Positions 1 through 10,600 of a DNA stretch of 64,000 nucleotides are shown here, piece after piece; the stretch's first letter is position 1; every line of letters begins with the position of its first letter. This stretch comes from Platanthera guangdongensis (Eukaryota; Streptophyta; Magnoliopsida; Asparagales; Orchidaceae): assembly GCA_039583875.1 (NCBI GenBank), contig CM077150.1:53571451-53635450 (forward strand). The letters run 5' to 3'. The position numbers were made by a program, and so were the translations under genes. The notes under the pieces are model-generated. The model did no database searches. It saw only the letters and a list, made by a program, of their open reading frames with translations, and was not told where the DNA came from.

Positions 1-1193
1 GACGGTTAGACTTGGTCGGTTTGGGCTGTGTCCTCGGTGTTCATGTCCCGAGGCCCATCCGACCATGTGAACGGTTGGGTTGTGTCCTCGTGCTTTCTTC
101 CGAGGCCCCTTCCGGGTCACGCAAGGCCAGTTCGGGCTGTGTTCTTGGTGCACATCTACCCAAGACCCCGCTGGGCCATAGTACGCATGGGCTCCGCTGT
201 TGTGTTCTTAGCGTTGAGGCGTACGGAGGCCTAGGTGAAGTAGTGTGATACCCGCCTAGTAGTAGAAGTGCCCGTTCTACTGTCACCGCCTGGCCACGGC
301 GGCTGATGCCTGAGAGGTTAGCTACCTGCTCGAAAAGTGGGAACTATAGTCTGTGTCGACATAGCTATTGCATGGGTGTGCATGGGTGAGTCATTGCATA
401 GCATTCATAGCATTTCATACATTGCACAACAAGATCCTCATCGTATAAGTTTGTATGGGCACTCCTATACGATGAGTTACTTTTATGTAACCCGATCCTT
501 AACTTATAAGTTTGTATGGGCATCCTTATAAGTTAAGTTACTTTCCTGTTGTAGCTCTTATACTTGCTAGTCTAGTTGTAGCTCTTATATAAATGCTGAT
601 TATGATACTGTTTCTCTTACACTACTGCCACCTGTTTGCACTTCCTTTACTTGCTTACTTGTTACATATACTATACTCTTGTTCCTTTTCTCCGCCCGGT
701 GCCGAGGAGTCGCCGGGGGAGCGGATGTGAAACCACTTAGTCGTTTCGACTAACGGTTGCTACGTCTTCCTTTTTAGGAGGTCACGCCGCAGGTAGAGCA
801 GCCGCAGGCTACGCCGCAGGACAGCCAGGCCAGGACGACAGGGCCTGACGTGACGGTGCCATCGATACCGTCTGTTACTGATGTTAGTGTTTTGCTTACT
901 CTGATGTAGCCCGTTTGGGCAAAGATTAGCTGTACTCTGATATATTGTAGAAGCATGTTTTAGCTTCTCTTTATTGATGTATTTGGACTTTATATACTTA
1001 GTGTGGATTTTGACTTCTCTTGCTTATATATTTGGTTGGGTTGACATGATTTATTGATATTGTTGTGGCCGGCGGGATAGGCGTCTTGTGGTACAGGTTA
1101 GCCCGTGTGCTAATGCTACCGCAAGGCGGCTGTTCCGGGCATAAGACTCCCTCTTCGTGCCGTGTTTTGGGATCCGGGAGGAGGGGTCTTACA
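1..1193 (-). mobile_element. Partial long LTR, family G (terminal 1.2 kb)
   Basis: The stretch ends at 1193 with GGGGTCTTACA, so read on the minus strand it starts TGTAAGACCCC, an LTR-type TG terminus. Its minus strand resembles the first 1.2 kb of the solo LTR at 58108. Shared landmarks are a GTCTTA-GCCC-GAAC-GCCG block close to the terminus, a GGTGCC-AGGAG block followed by ACTTAGTC-TT--GACTAACGGTT, and a series of blocks of the type TATAAG-TTGTATGGGCA. Short open frames here are not credible genes. Right of 1193 the SIRE-like pol begins, so this element probably inserted into SIRE gag; its other end lies left of the window. The family assignment rests on by-eye similarity. Confidence 0.65.
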
Positions 1194-1282
1194 TTATAAG
1201 AGTCAACCTGGGATGTCTTTCATTTCAGAATTTAAAGGTTATCAACCTAGGCCCAAGGTAAACTGGGTCAAAAACAAATGAA

Positions 1283-2587
1283 TTGTCTTATGTGCAGGTG
1301 AAGACCTATCCAACATCTAACCAGCAATGGTATTTGGATAGTGGGTGCTCTAAGCACATGACAGGGAACAAGGACAACCTCACATCCTTCAGAGCCAAGC
1401 TTGGACCCAAAGTTATCTTTGGTGATTCAAACTTTGGACAGACTAAAGGATATGGTGCAGTCCAAATTGGATCAGTAACTTTCAAGAAGGTAGCTTATGT
1501 GGAAGGACTGAAGCACAACCTTATTAGCATCAGTCAGCTGTGTGATGAAGGCTACCAGGTGACCTTCAGCAAAGCCTTATGCAAAATCAAGTCAGAGGAC
1601 AACACAACTGTGTTGACAGGTAAAAGAAAAGGTAACATCTACCTAGTAGATTTTCTTTCAACTGATGTAGATATCTGCTTGTTTAATTCTGTCTGTAGAC
1701 CAAATATTTTTTGGCATATGAGATTAGGACACCTAAACCTTAGAACTATTGTTAGGTTATCCAAGGACAACCTTGTTAGAGGACTACCTTCTGGCCCCTA
1801 CAAGAAGGAAAGCAAACTAAAAACAGCTTTAAGTCACTTAATAATAGTGATTCACCTAGGATATTGTATCTGTTACACATGGATCTCTTTGGACCCATCA
1901 CAGTACAAAGCCTAGGAGGGAAATCCTACACTTTAGTAGTTGTAGATGACTTCTCCAGATTCACTTGGGTGTTCTTTCTAAGGAAGAAGTCTGATAACTT
2001 TAAGTGTCTGACAGAGTTTCTCAAATGTATACAGATTGAGTTCAATACTCACATTGCCCTGATCAGAAGTGATCATGGGACAGAGTTTGATTCTCTTCTT
2101 ATGCAAGAGTTCTGTTAGAGTGAAGGGATCAGGCATACTTTCTCAGCTCCTAGAACTCCTCAACAAAATGGGGTAGCTGAAAGGAAAATAGAACCCTTAT
2201 TGAATCTGCCACTACATTGTTGTCAGATGCTCATCTACCTCTATCCTTTTGGGCAGAGGCAGTGAACACCTCCAACTATGTGCTGAACAGAAGTCTGATA
2301 CATAAACTAAAGGGAAAGACTCTCTATGAACAACTAAAAGGGAAGAAACCTAAAGTTGACTATTTTAGAGTCTTTGGTTGTATTTGCTACATTCATAATA
2401 ATGACAAGAAATATCTAGCAAAATTTCAAGTCAAAGCTGATGAAGGAGTGTTTCTGGGATACTCCATGATCAGCAAGTCTTATAGGGTTTATAATAAATC
2501 ATCCTTAAAAATTGAGAAATCTGTTCACATTTCATTTGATGAAACTAACATATCTTTCAAGGAGAAGACTTCTTCTACCATAGAACC
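1283..2587 (+). pseudogene. SIRE-like pol, protease and integrase part (frameshifted)
   Basis: Translation gives a copia aspartic protease beginning WYLDSGCSKHMTG at about 1330, with the catalytic DSG. The integrase zinc region follows (FWHMRLGHLN, about 1710). The integrase core then reads HMDLFGPI (1876), VVDDFSRFTWVFF and RSDHGTEF (about 2070). The frame breaks near 1850; a stop follows EFC at about 2118, and the AERK region near 2175 is shifted again before the C-terminal part resumes at 2217 (FWAEAVNTSNYVLNRS, RVFGCICY, GYS). It is interrupted at 2587 by copia H and continues at 5300. At least three lesions make it non-functional. The integrase would have joined element cDNA to nuclear DNA. 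Confidence 0.85.
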
Positions 2588-2996
2588 TGTTGAAGTATTA
2601 GACCGGGCGGCTTAGCGGTCTGATCCAGCGGTTTGTTGACCGGGCGGCTTAGCGGTCTGATCCAGCGGTTTGTTGACCGGGCGGTCTGGCGATCTCACTC
2701 TGAAGCCTGGAGACCGGGTGGTCTAGCGGTCTACCATTGCGGCCTGTTCTATCCTGCTGGAGTTGCCGAGCGGTTAAGCCATCTGTCTAACCGCACGGCC
2801 TGTGCGGTCACCTTTATTCTAGCCGCTCTGTATTGTAAATGTTTAGTCCCACATTGTTTGTATACTCTCTTTCTTATCTCCTCCATTCTATATAAGGGAG
2901 GCCATACCTTTGTAAATGATATCTTTTTTGGATAATAAAATTTCAATTATTCAAAAGCTTATCCGCTTGTTCTCTCTTTTTCGCTACTTTCTAACA
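2588..2996 (+). repeat. Copia H 5' LTR
   Basis: Starts TGTTGAAG and ends CTAACA. The U3 holds a 37-bp direct repeat (2601, 2638, and a diverged third start at 2675) rich in the motif CCGGGCGG/AGCGGTCT. A TATA-like CTATATAAGG lies at 2888-2897 and a polyadenylation-like AATAAA at 2934-2939, so the R region must be short. Confidence 0.93.
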
Positions 2997-3008
2997 TGGT
3001 ATCAGAGC
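2997..3008 (+). other. Primer binding site, tRNA-iMet type
   Basis: TGGTATCAGAGC directly follows the 5' LTR with no spacer. It is complementary to the 3' end of plant initiator methionine tRNA, the primer most plant copia elements use for minus-strand DNA synthesis. Confidence 0.93.
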
Positions 3009-3568
3009 ACACGGTCATTTCCTCCTGATTCTGTGCGCTCTTTGTTGTTCGCGGCTTGTTTTCCGCTTTGTGCAACCTGTTTCGCGACTTGCCTTCTCTT
3101 CTGTCCGCTACCTTGTTCGCGCGGCTTGTTTCTGTCCGCTGCCCTATTCGTGCGGCTTGCTTCTTCTTGGTTCTCTTCTCCTACTGCTATTTATCGCAGC
3201 GACCTGTTTCCTTGTCGCCGCGCTCCTTGTTCTTTCTTGCCTCTCCGACTTCCTAGTCGTTGCGGCCTTGTCTCTACCCGCTGCGGACTTCTTCTCCCTG
3301 TTCGCTTCTGCTTTCCCCTTTTCCGCTTGTCTCTATACTCGCGGTTTGCTGCTGTGATCTGCCTGACCGTGCGGGTTGTTACTATCTCACCTGCATCTTG
3401 GTCGCGGTCACCTGCTCTTCTCCTCTCTTCTATTCGCTCGGCCTTTTCAGTCCGTGCGACCTCTTCCCCGCTGTGCCTTTGACTTCTTTCTAGCCGCTAC
3501 TGTTCGCGTGGCTTCTTCTTTTTTCTAACCGCTTCCGTTCGCGCGGCTTCTTCTGCTTGCCGGGTTCT
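3009..3568 (+). other. Copia H untranslated leader
   Basis: About 560 bases between primer site and gag start, made of degenerate pyrimidine-rich units such as TGTCCGCT, TTCGCGCGGCTTG and CTCTTC. The same kind of leader precedes gag in copy B (54395-55045) and in copy A (63662-64000). Translations here are short and low-complexity, so I call no gene. It probably contains packaging and dimerisation signals. Confidence 0.6.
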
Positions 3569-4725
3569 ATGACTACCTCCGGTCTCACCACTACTCCTGC
3601 AGCTCCTTCTCCTCCTCCTCCTTCGGCAACCTTGGCACCCTTTCCAAGCTTGTTGGCTCCAATTATCCCGATTGGAGCGTTTCTTTCACCTTTCTCCTTC
3701 GTTCTCAACTCAAGCGTCATCACCTCACCGATAACCCTCCTCCTCGCACCTCTCCTGAGTTTGATGACTGGGATGCGAGTGATGCTCTTGTCCGCACCTG
3801 GCTGGCCAACAGCCTTTCTGATGAGTGTCTTCCCGTCATTCGCCATGATGAGACGGTCAAGGCCGCCTGGCTTCACCTTGCTGCTCTCTATTCTAAGGGG
3901 GGCCAGACATCCCGCATTTATACTCTCTATGCGGACCTCTTCGCCCGCCCTTCCATGTCACCGGCTGTGGCTTATCAGCAGGTTCAGGCTCTTGGTGTTG
4001 AAATCCTCCAGAATCGCCCCTTCTCCGCGGACTTGGCCGACCAGCACAAACACTTCCAGGAACTCCTGGTTGTTTGTTATCTTCTTCGTCTCCCCGACTC
4101 TTATGATATGATCCGCCAGCAGATCTTGGGTGAGGCGGAATCTCCTACTTTGGATGCCACTGCGTCTCGCATTGCCGCTGTTACTTCGCTACTCCAGCGG
4201 CCTCTGTTGGCCTCCCCCTCTTCCCAGGACTCCTTTGCTCACCAAGCTCAGCGGGGGGGGCCCTAGTAGCCGCGGCTCCTCTGGCGGACGAGGTTCATCT
4301 CGGTTCCTCTGCTCTCACTGTGGTCGTACTGGCCATACTATTGACCGCTGCTGGCAGAAACATCCTCACCTTCGCCCTTCCGGTGATGCTCCGTCTTCGG
4401 CCTCCGCCTCTTCTCGGCCGTCTGCCTCTGTGGCCACGACGTCAGGTAGTGCCCACGTCGTTACCCAAGGTAAATGGCTGATTGACTCCGGTGCCACAAA
4501 TCATATGACGGGCAACCCTCATTACTTCTCCCGTCTTGAGACCCATGACCGCTTACCCCCGGTTCGTGTGGCGGATGGTTCCCCGTCCCCGGTTCATGGG
4601 ACGGGCATGGTTCAACTCACCCCATCGCTTTGCTTGGAGGATACCCTCTATGTCCCGAAGTTCCCGTGCAATTTGTTATCAGTTACTACTTTATGCCGAC
4701 AACTTCAATGCTCCGTCTTATACAT
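3569..4725 (+). pseudogene. Copia H gag and start of protease (frameshifted)
   Basis: ATG at 3569 matches the gag start of copy B (MTTSGLTTTPAAPS). Compared with B, one G is missing near 3626 (TCGGCAACC against TCGGGCAACC), moving the reading into another frame in which the capsid domain continues (QHKHFQELLVVCYLLRLPDSY, about 4050). An expanded G run near 4252-4261 breaks the frame again. The zinc knuckle CSHCGRTGHTIDRC (about 4312) has CX2CX4HX4C spacing, and the protease begins WLIDSGATNHMTG (about 4473). The sequence stops matching B at about 4722, where the deletion begins. Gag would have formed the virus-like particle. Confidence 0.85.
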
Positions 4726-4736
4726 CCAAAAAAGAT

Positions 4737-4883
4737 TTTGAAGAGATTTTGAAGAAACAGATTTGTACTCCTTTTGTCACCTCTGACAAGGAATTGGCAG
4801 ATATCTTCACCAAGCCGGTTTCTACTTCCTTCTTCCGCATTTGTGACAAGCTGGGCATGATTGATATCTATGCTCCAGCTTGA
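4737..4883 (+). pseudogene. Copia H RNase H C-terminal remnant
   Basis: After the deletion junction the reading resumes with EEILKKQICTPF and ELADIFTKPVSTSFF, identical or nearly so to the pol end of copy B, closing DIYAPA with stop TGA at 4881-4883. The stop overlaps the polypurine tract TGAGGGGGAG (4881-4890) that primes plus-strand synthesis just before the 3' LTR. Confidence 0.85.
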
Positions 4884-4890
4884 GGGGGAG

Positions 4891-5299
4891 TGTTGAAGTA
4901 TTAGACCGGGCGGCTTAGCGGTCTGATCCAGCGGTTTGTTGACCGGGCGGCTTAGCGGTCTGATCCAGCGGTTTGTTGACCGGGCGGTCTGGTGATCTCA
5001 CTCTGAAGCCTGGAGACCGGGCGGTCTAGCGGTCTACCATTGCGGCATGTTCTATCCTGCTGGAGTTGCCGAGCGGTTAAGCCATCTGTCTAACCGCGCA
5101 GCCTGTGCGGTCACCTTTATTCTAGCCGCTCTGTATTGTAAATGTTTAGTCCCACATTGTTTGTATACTCTCTTTCTTATCTCCTCCATTCTATATAAGG
5201 GAGGCCATACCTTTGTAAATGATATCTTTTTTGGATAATAAAATTTTAATTATTCAAAAGCTTATCCGCTTGTTCTCTCTTTTTCGCTACTTTCTAACA
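4891..5299 (+). repeat. Copia H 3' LTR
   Basis: Same length (409 bp) and termini as the 5' LTR, with about six visible substitutions. It contains the same 37-bp direct repeat, TATA-like box and AATAAA. It is followed directly by the right GAACC target duplication. Confidence 0.93.
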
Positions 5300-7135
5300 G
5301 AACCTTTGCAGGAACATTCTCTAGTTGAAGACTTGAACAAGTTACAGGTTACTCAAGAGGATGAAAGCAGTGGAGATGAAGAAAAAGCTCAACATATTGA
5401 AGAACAACTTGAAGAGCCAGTTGTTGTACCACAAGAGGAAACAACAACACAGGTTGGTGAACAATCAACACCCCATGTTGATTTAGTAAAATCAAGAGAC
5501 CATCCAATTACCCAAATAATTGGAGACATCTCAGCTGGTGTGCAAACCAGAAATCAGGTCAATCAAAACCTGTTGCACACCTGCTTCCTATCTCAAATTG
5601 AACCTCAGTCCATTCAAGATGCAGAGCAAGATCCACACTGGATCATTGCAATGCAAGAGGAGTTGCATCAATTTGAGAGAAACAAAGTATGGGAGCTAGT
5701 GCCAAAGCCTAAGGATCATTCCATTGTTGGAACAAAATGGGTATTCAGAAACAAGTTGGATTATTAAGGAGTAATTATAAGGAACAAGGCAAGGCTGGTT
5801 GCTCAGGGATACTCTCAAGAAGAAGGAATAGACTACGACCAGACTTTTGCACCTGTTGCAAGATTAGAAGCCATCAGAATATTTCTAGCTTATGCAGCAC
5901 ACAAAGGCTTCAAGGTCTATCAGATGGATGTCAAAAGTGCATTCCTAAATGGAGACATCAAAGAGGAAGTTTATGTCAGACAACCTCCAGGTTTTATCTC
6001 TCCAACTTTTTCTGATTATATTTTTAGATTGAATAAAGCATTATATGGTCTCAAGCAAGCTCCTAGAGCATGGTATGAGACCCTATCATGCTTTCTTTTG
6101 GAAAATGGTTTTATAAGGGGTAGAGTAGACCAAACTCTTTTCATTAGAACCCATAAGTCTCATACCCTACTAGTACAAATTTATGTAGACGATATTATTT
6201 TTGGTTCTACTGACTCCAAATTGTGCAGAAGGTTTTCCAACCTAATGCATTCTAAATTTGAGATGAGTAGCATAGGTGAGCTATCCTTCTTCTTAGGATT
6301 GCAAGTCAAACAATATGCTGAAGGCATCTTCATTTCTCAAACCAAGTATGCAAATGAATTGGTTAAGAAATTTGGTATGTCTGAAGCATCTTGTATGAAA
6401 ACACACATGCCTACTAATACTGTATTGGATGCTGATGAACATGGGAAACATGTTGATCAGACAACATATAGAGCAATGATTGGCTCTTTACTGTATCTTA
6501 CAGCTAGTAGACCAGATATAATGTTTGCTACATGTATATGTGCTAGGTTCCAAGTAAGCCCTAGAGAGTCACACCTAACACTAGTAAAGAGGATTCTTAG
6601 GTATGTTAAAAGTTGTCCAAATCTAGGTCTCTGGTATCCAAAAGATTCAGCATTTGATTTAACTGGATTCTCTGATGCTGACTATGCTGGATGCAGAATT
6701 GACAGGAAAAGCACCAGTGGAACTTGTCAGTTCCTTGGTGACAGACTTGTCTCTTGGTTTTGTAAGAAACAAACATATGTGTCAACTTCAATTGCTGAAG
6801 CTGAATATATGGCTGCAGGCAGTTGTTGTTCACAAATCTTGTGGATTCAAAACCAACTCCTAGACTATGGCTACAACTTAGAGAAGTATAAAATCTTTTG
6901 TGATAACACCAGTGCTATCTCTATAGCTCAAAATCCAGTCCTCCATAGTAGGACAAAATACATAGAGATTAGGCATCATTTCTTAAGGGATAATGTTGAA
7001 AAGAATAAAATTGAACTACAATATATCCCAACTGATTTACAAAGGGGAGATATTTTCACCAAGCCATTGGATGAAAAGAAACACACCTTCTTCCTAAATC
7101 AGTTAGGAATGTTAGATGGAGGAAGCCTTAAATAA
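5300..7135 (+). pseudogene. SIRE-like pol, reverse transcriptase and RNase H part
   Basis: Continues the SIRE pol after copia H. An acidic linker is followed by the RT start (WIIAMQEELHQFERNKVWELVP, about 5640) and KWVFRNK. A stop and frameshift lie at 5765-5800. From 5924 the frame is open to the stop at 7133-7135: [35 protein letters not shown], the catalytic YVDDIIFGS (about 6183), then RNase H with [53 protein letters not shown] and DIFTKPL. All hallmark RT and RNase H residues of that part are present, but the upstream break disables the polyprotein. Confidence 0.9.
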
Positions 7136-7632
7136 TATCCAAGATTTTGAAAGCTTAAAAATTGACCAAGACTAGGCAAACATTCTGATTTCTCTTAGTG
7201 TCTAGAATTTTTCTGATCTCTGAACTGCGCTCGACGATTTGCCCCAAGATCGTCGAACGGAGATCAACGATTTCCAAAAATCGTCGAACTGAGTTCAGCG
7301 TTTCTCAGATAGTCTGAACTATCTCTTCCGGTCAACGATCGTCGAACGGCGCTCGATGATTTTGTTCTCTGCACGATCGTCGAACGGAGCTCGATGCTCT
7401 CCAATATCGTCGAACGGAGATCGACGATGTTGAAGACTCTTCAGATTCCTTTAGAAGCCTCGATCGTCGAACTGAGTTCAACGATCTTTCCACTTCTGCG
7501 TCGAACCCTAATATAAAACTCTTTTTTCGCCGTTGTTCTCTTTTGCACTTTCGATTTCTCTGCAAGAATTTTCTTTCCCTCCAAACAGTTCTACACTTGG
7601 TCGTTTTGTTTGTTGAATTTCTGCAGGTACCC
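7136..7632 (+). promoter_or_regulatory. Spacer upstream of SIRE third ORF with CGTCGA motif array
   Basis: Between pol and the third ORF lies about 500 bp with no credible gene. From about 7224 to 7500 it carries a repeated short motif, ATCGTCGAACGGAG with variants, and its partner TCGACGAT, at irregular spacing of some 20-45 bases. The 3' LTR of the same element has an array of the same core (11065-11360). The spacer ends in a pyrimidine-rich run and TTTCTGCAG (7618-7626), which looks like a 3' splice site seven bases before the ATG at 7633. An internal promoter or a spliced subgenomic RNA is inferred, not shown. Confidence 0.45.
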
Positions 7633-10600
7633 ATGGCTGTGTCAGTTGCTGTTCTTGCTGCAATGAAGTTTGATATTGGTTTTGATATTGATATCGACTC
7701 TTTCAGCACAACTGACCAGGTTTTTCAAGATATATTGGGATTGTTCAAAGACCAGAATCTGACAGCAATAATGACCACAAGGATAAAGCTGGCTTCTGAT
7801 GAGATAAAAGAATGGGTTTATACTGCCCATAATCAAGATAACTCCACCATTGTTGGGTCTATATCTGGAACTCAGGTATCCTTAACCCCAACAATTTTAA
7901 CAGAAGTCTTTGAGTTGAGAAATGGAGAAGATACTGTTGAATTATCTGGAGATGAGTATTCTGAACTGCTTGCCAGAATGGGTCACTCAGAGGGAAACCC
8001 TAGCAAGCTCTTCAAAAGGAACCTGTCTGTAGAATATAGGTTCATGGCAGATGTTGTTGGGAAGGTGCTACTGGCAAAGCACTCTGCCCATGATACAATT
8101 TCAAGGTATCAGCTCTGCCTCATGGGAGCTCTTGTAGATAAGAAGAATCTGAATTGGGGAGAGGTTTTCTTTGACCTCATCAAAAAGAAAATCAACAAAA
8201 GTTTTGTTAACTTTGGGAGAATCATTGGAGTGTTTCTGCAGCACAGGTGCCCTGCCCTGCTGGTCTCCTCTGGAGTTCATATCAATGCCTCCAAGAGATT
8301 GTCTTGTGCCCTCTTTGGAAAGTGGGACAGACAAATCAGCAAGCCTAGCAGGACCTCCTCCAGTACTCCTTCAGGCACAAGGACTCTAAGAGTCACTCCT
8401 CCACAGGTCTCTGACCCTGCAGATCACCTTGCTGTTGTTGTTGCCTCTGCTCCTCCTCCTCCAATTCCATACCTTCCCCTACCATCTACCATTCCAGCTT
8501 CATCCACCATCATCATATCCAGCCCTCCTCCAACATCCACACCATCTCCAGCACCTATTCTTCCACCACCAGAAGATCAATTCCATCCACTATTCTCCTA
8601 CCCTCCACCAGATGTCACCTCATCACCCTCCATTCCATCCTTCACCCTACTTGATGATTCCTTTATGGATGATTCCCCATCATCTCCTCCTGAGTTACCC
8701 TCATCCTCCACCTCATTTCAAGCCCTTCTCCACCAAATCATAGACCAACCAACATTCACCCCATCCATCTCCATTCCCCTGTCCTCCATATCCACCCTAC
8801 CCACACCTCAGCCATCCCTTCCACCATTCACTAGCTCTCCACTACCAGAACCCTCAGCTGCTCCTATATCTTCTACCTCTGCTCCAGCCCTTGAGCAAGT
8901 AGACCTCCCAGCCCTTGCTGACAGGCTGTATGAGCTGCTTGCCCCCAGGCTCTCTCTGCTGTTGGAGACCTCCTTGGATCCACTACACCTGTCAGTGGCA
9001 GCCCTCTCTGCCAGGCTCTCTTCCCTCTTCCCTCAGGCAGCACCTACAGCAGTGTGCCTTGATCCAGACATGTCTGCATCTAGGCAGGGGGAGATGCTAT
9101 ATGAAGAGAGTCTTCATGCTGTTGCTGTTGCTGCTTCTGTGACTGCTTCTGTGAGTCTGTCTGCTGCTGCTGCTGTTAGTACTGCTTCTTCAGCTCCTCC
9201 TCTTACTGCTGTTGATGTGCCTCAAGCACAAGTTCCTCCTACTGCAGTCCTTGCAATAGACCTCAGGTCTTTGCTATCAGTTTTTGATTCTGCATACTTC
9301 AGCTGTCTGCCAGAGGTCAATGCTGTCCAGCCTCCAGAAGATTTATCCAAGGCACTTGTGCCATTTTCTTGTTGTGACCCTAGCATTATCACCTCCTTTG
9401 TAAATTCAGTGTATGTTGCTGCTGAAAATGTTGATGTTGCTGCTTCTTCTGAAGAAAATATTATTGTTGCTTCTGATATTGTTGCCTTTACTGCTGCTGA
9501 AGTTCCTGTTATTTCTGATGAACCAATTTCCAAGGACATTCTTATGATAGAGGCACCTGAATTTGAGCCTTCTGCAGTCCTTGATGATATTCCTTCTGTT
9601 TCTGCTGTTGTTAGTGAAGTTGTTGCTGTTGTCACCTCTCCAGTATCTATTACTGCTGTTGTTTCTGCTTCTACTCCTAGTGCACCATCTTCTACATCTG
9701 CTGCTGTCATTTCTGCTGTTACTACCTCAACACCTGCTGCTACAACCTCTGCCTCATCTGCTTCTGTTCAGCTCAAGAAGAACTTGATGAAGAAAATAGA
9801 TGCTCTCTATGATGACCAGAGTTCTGAAACTGATGAATTTAAAACAGACTCTGATGACTCTTCTGCTATCATTGCCAGGAAAAGGAAGGCAAGGAGCAAA
9901 GTAATGAAGAGAGTACCTCCTGCCAAAGTTAAGGATAACAATGATATCCCATATTACATCCTACATGACTGCCCTATTACTGAGCATTGGATGCAATACT
10001 CCAAGAACCAGCTGAAGGCAATGAAGAAGAAAAGAAAATATGAGAAGGGTTCATCCCAATTCCAGCACTCTCATCCTCCTCCACCACCTCCTCCTGATGC
10101 AGGTGCAGGTGGAAGCTCTGCAGCTCAACCCCCAGCCAGAAGTCATGCTCCCTATCAGCCTCATGCCAGATCTTATAATAGGGGAAGCCAATCCAGGGGA
10201 TCTCATTCTAGGAGAGGAGGATATAGAGGTAGTCAAAGAGATATTCAAGTCTACTCCAAAGGTTACTCCAGGCAGCACTCATATTCTAGGGGAGGACAAA
10301 TTTCTTCTAATACAACATCTGGTTCTTTCCCTTATAAGCTGAAAGAAACTGTGTCTGTCAGGCCTCCTCAAGACAATCCCTCTAACAGATATGAGCCTCC
10401 TGTACCTTTTGAGCATCCTGAGAACAATCCTGCTGCCTGGACTGCAAGAATGAAGGAACTAGCTGCACTGGATCAGATTAAAAAGGCTAGAGAGCAAGGA
10501 ATAAATTCTTCCAACATTTCAACAATGTCTGAACAGAGACAGAAAGAGATAGAAAGATATGCTTCAAGTAAATTCTTTGATGCTGACATGTATATGGAAT

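Larger units (their letters stand above)
2588..5299 (+). mobile_element. Copia H: internally deleted copia element, 2.7 kb
   Basis: Two 409-bp LTRs (2588-2996 and 4891-5299) bound the element and the 5-bp target duplication GAACC flanks it exactly (2583-2587 and 5300-5304). A primer site, an untranslated leader, gag, the start of protease, the last part of RNase H and a polypurine tract remain. Comparison with related copy B shows that about 2.7 kb of pol is missing at a junction near 4722-4742. The cis signals are intact, so it could only have moved by using proteins from relatives such as A or B. I count about six differences between the LTRs by eye, making it older than B. Confidence 0.93.

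Noticed and set aside
2916..3493. Long cysteine- and serine-rich open frames in the copia H leader
   Set aside because: They overlap in several frames, are composed of repeats, start inside the LTR, and are not kept in copies A and B.
9222..9710. Minus-strand open frame inside the SIRE third ORF
   Set aside because: Produced by the Ala/Val/Ser codon repeats of the plus-strand gene.
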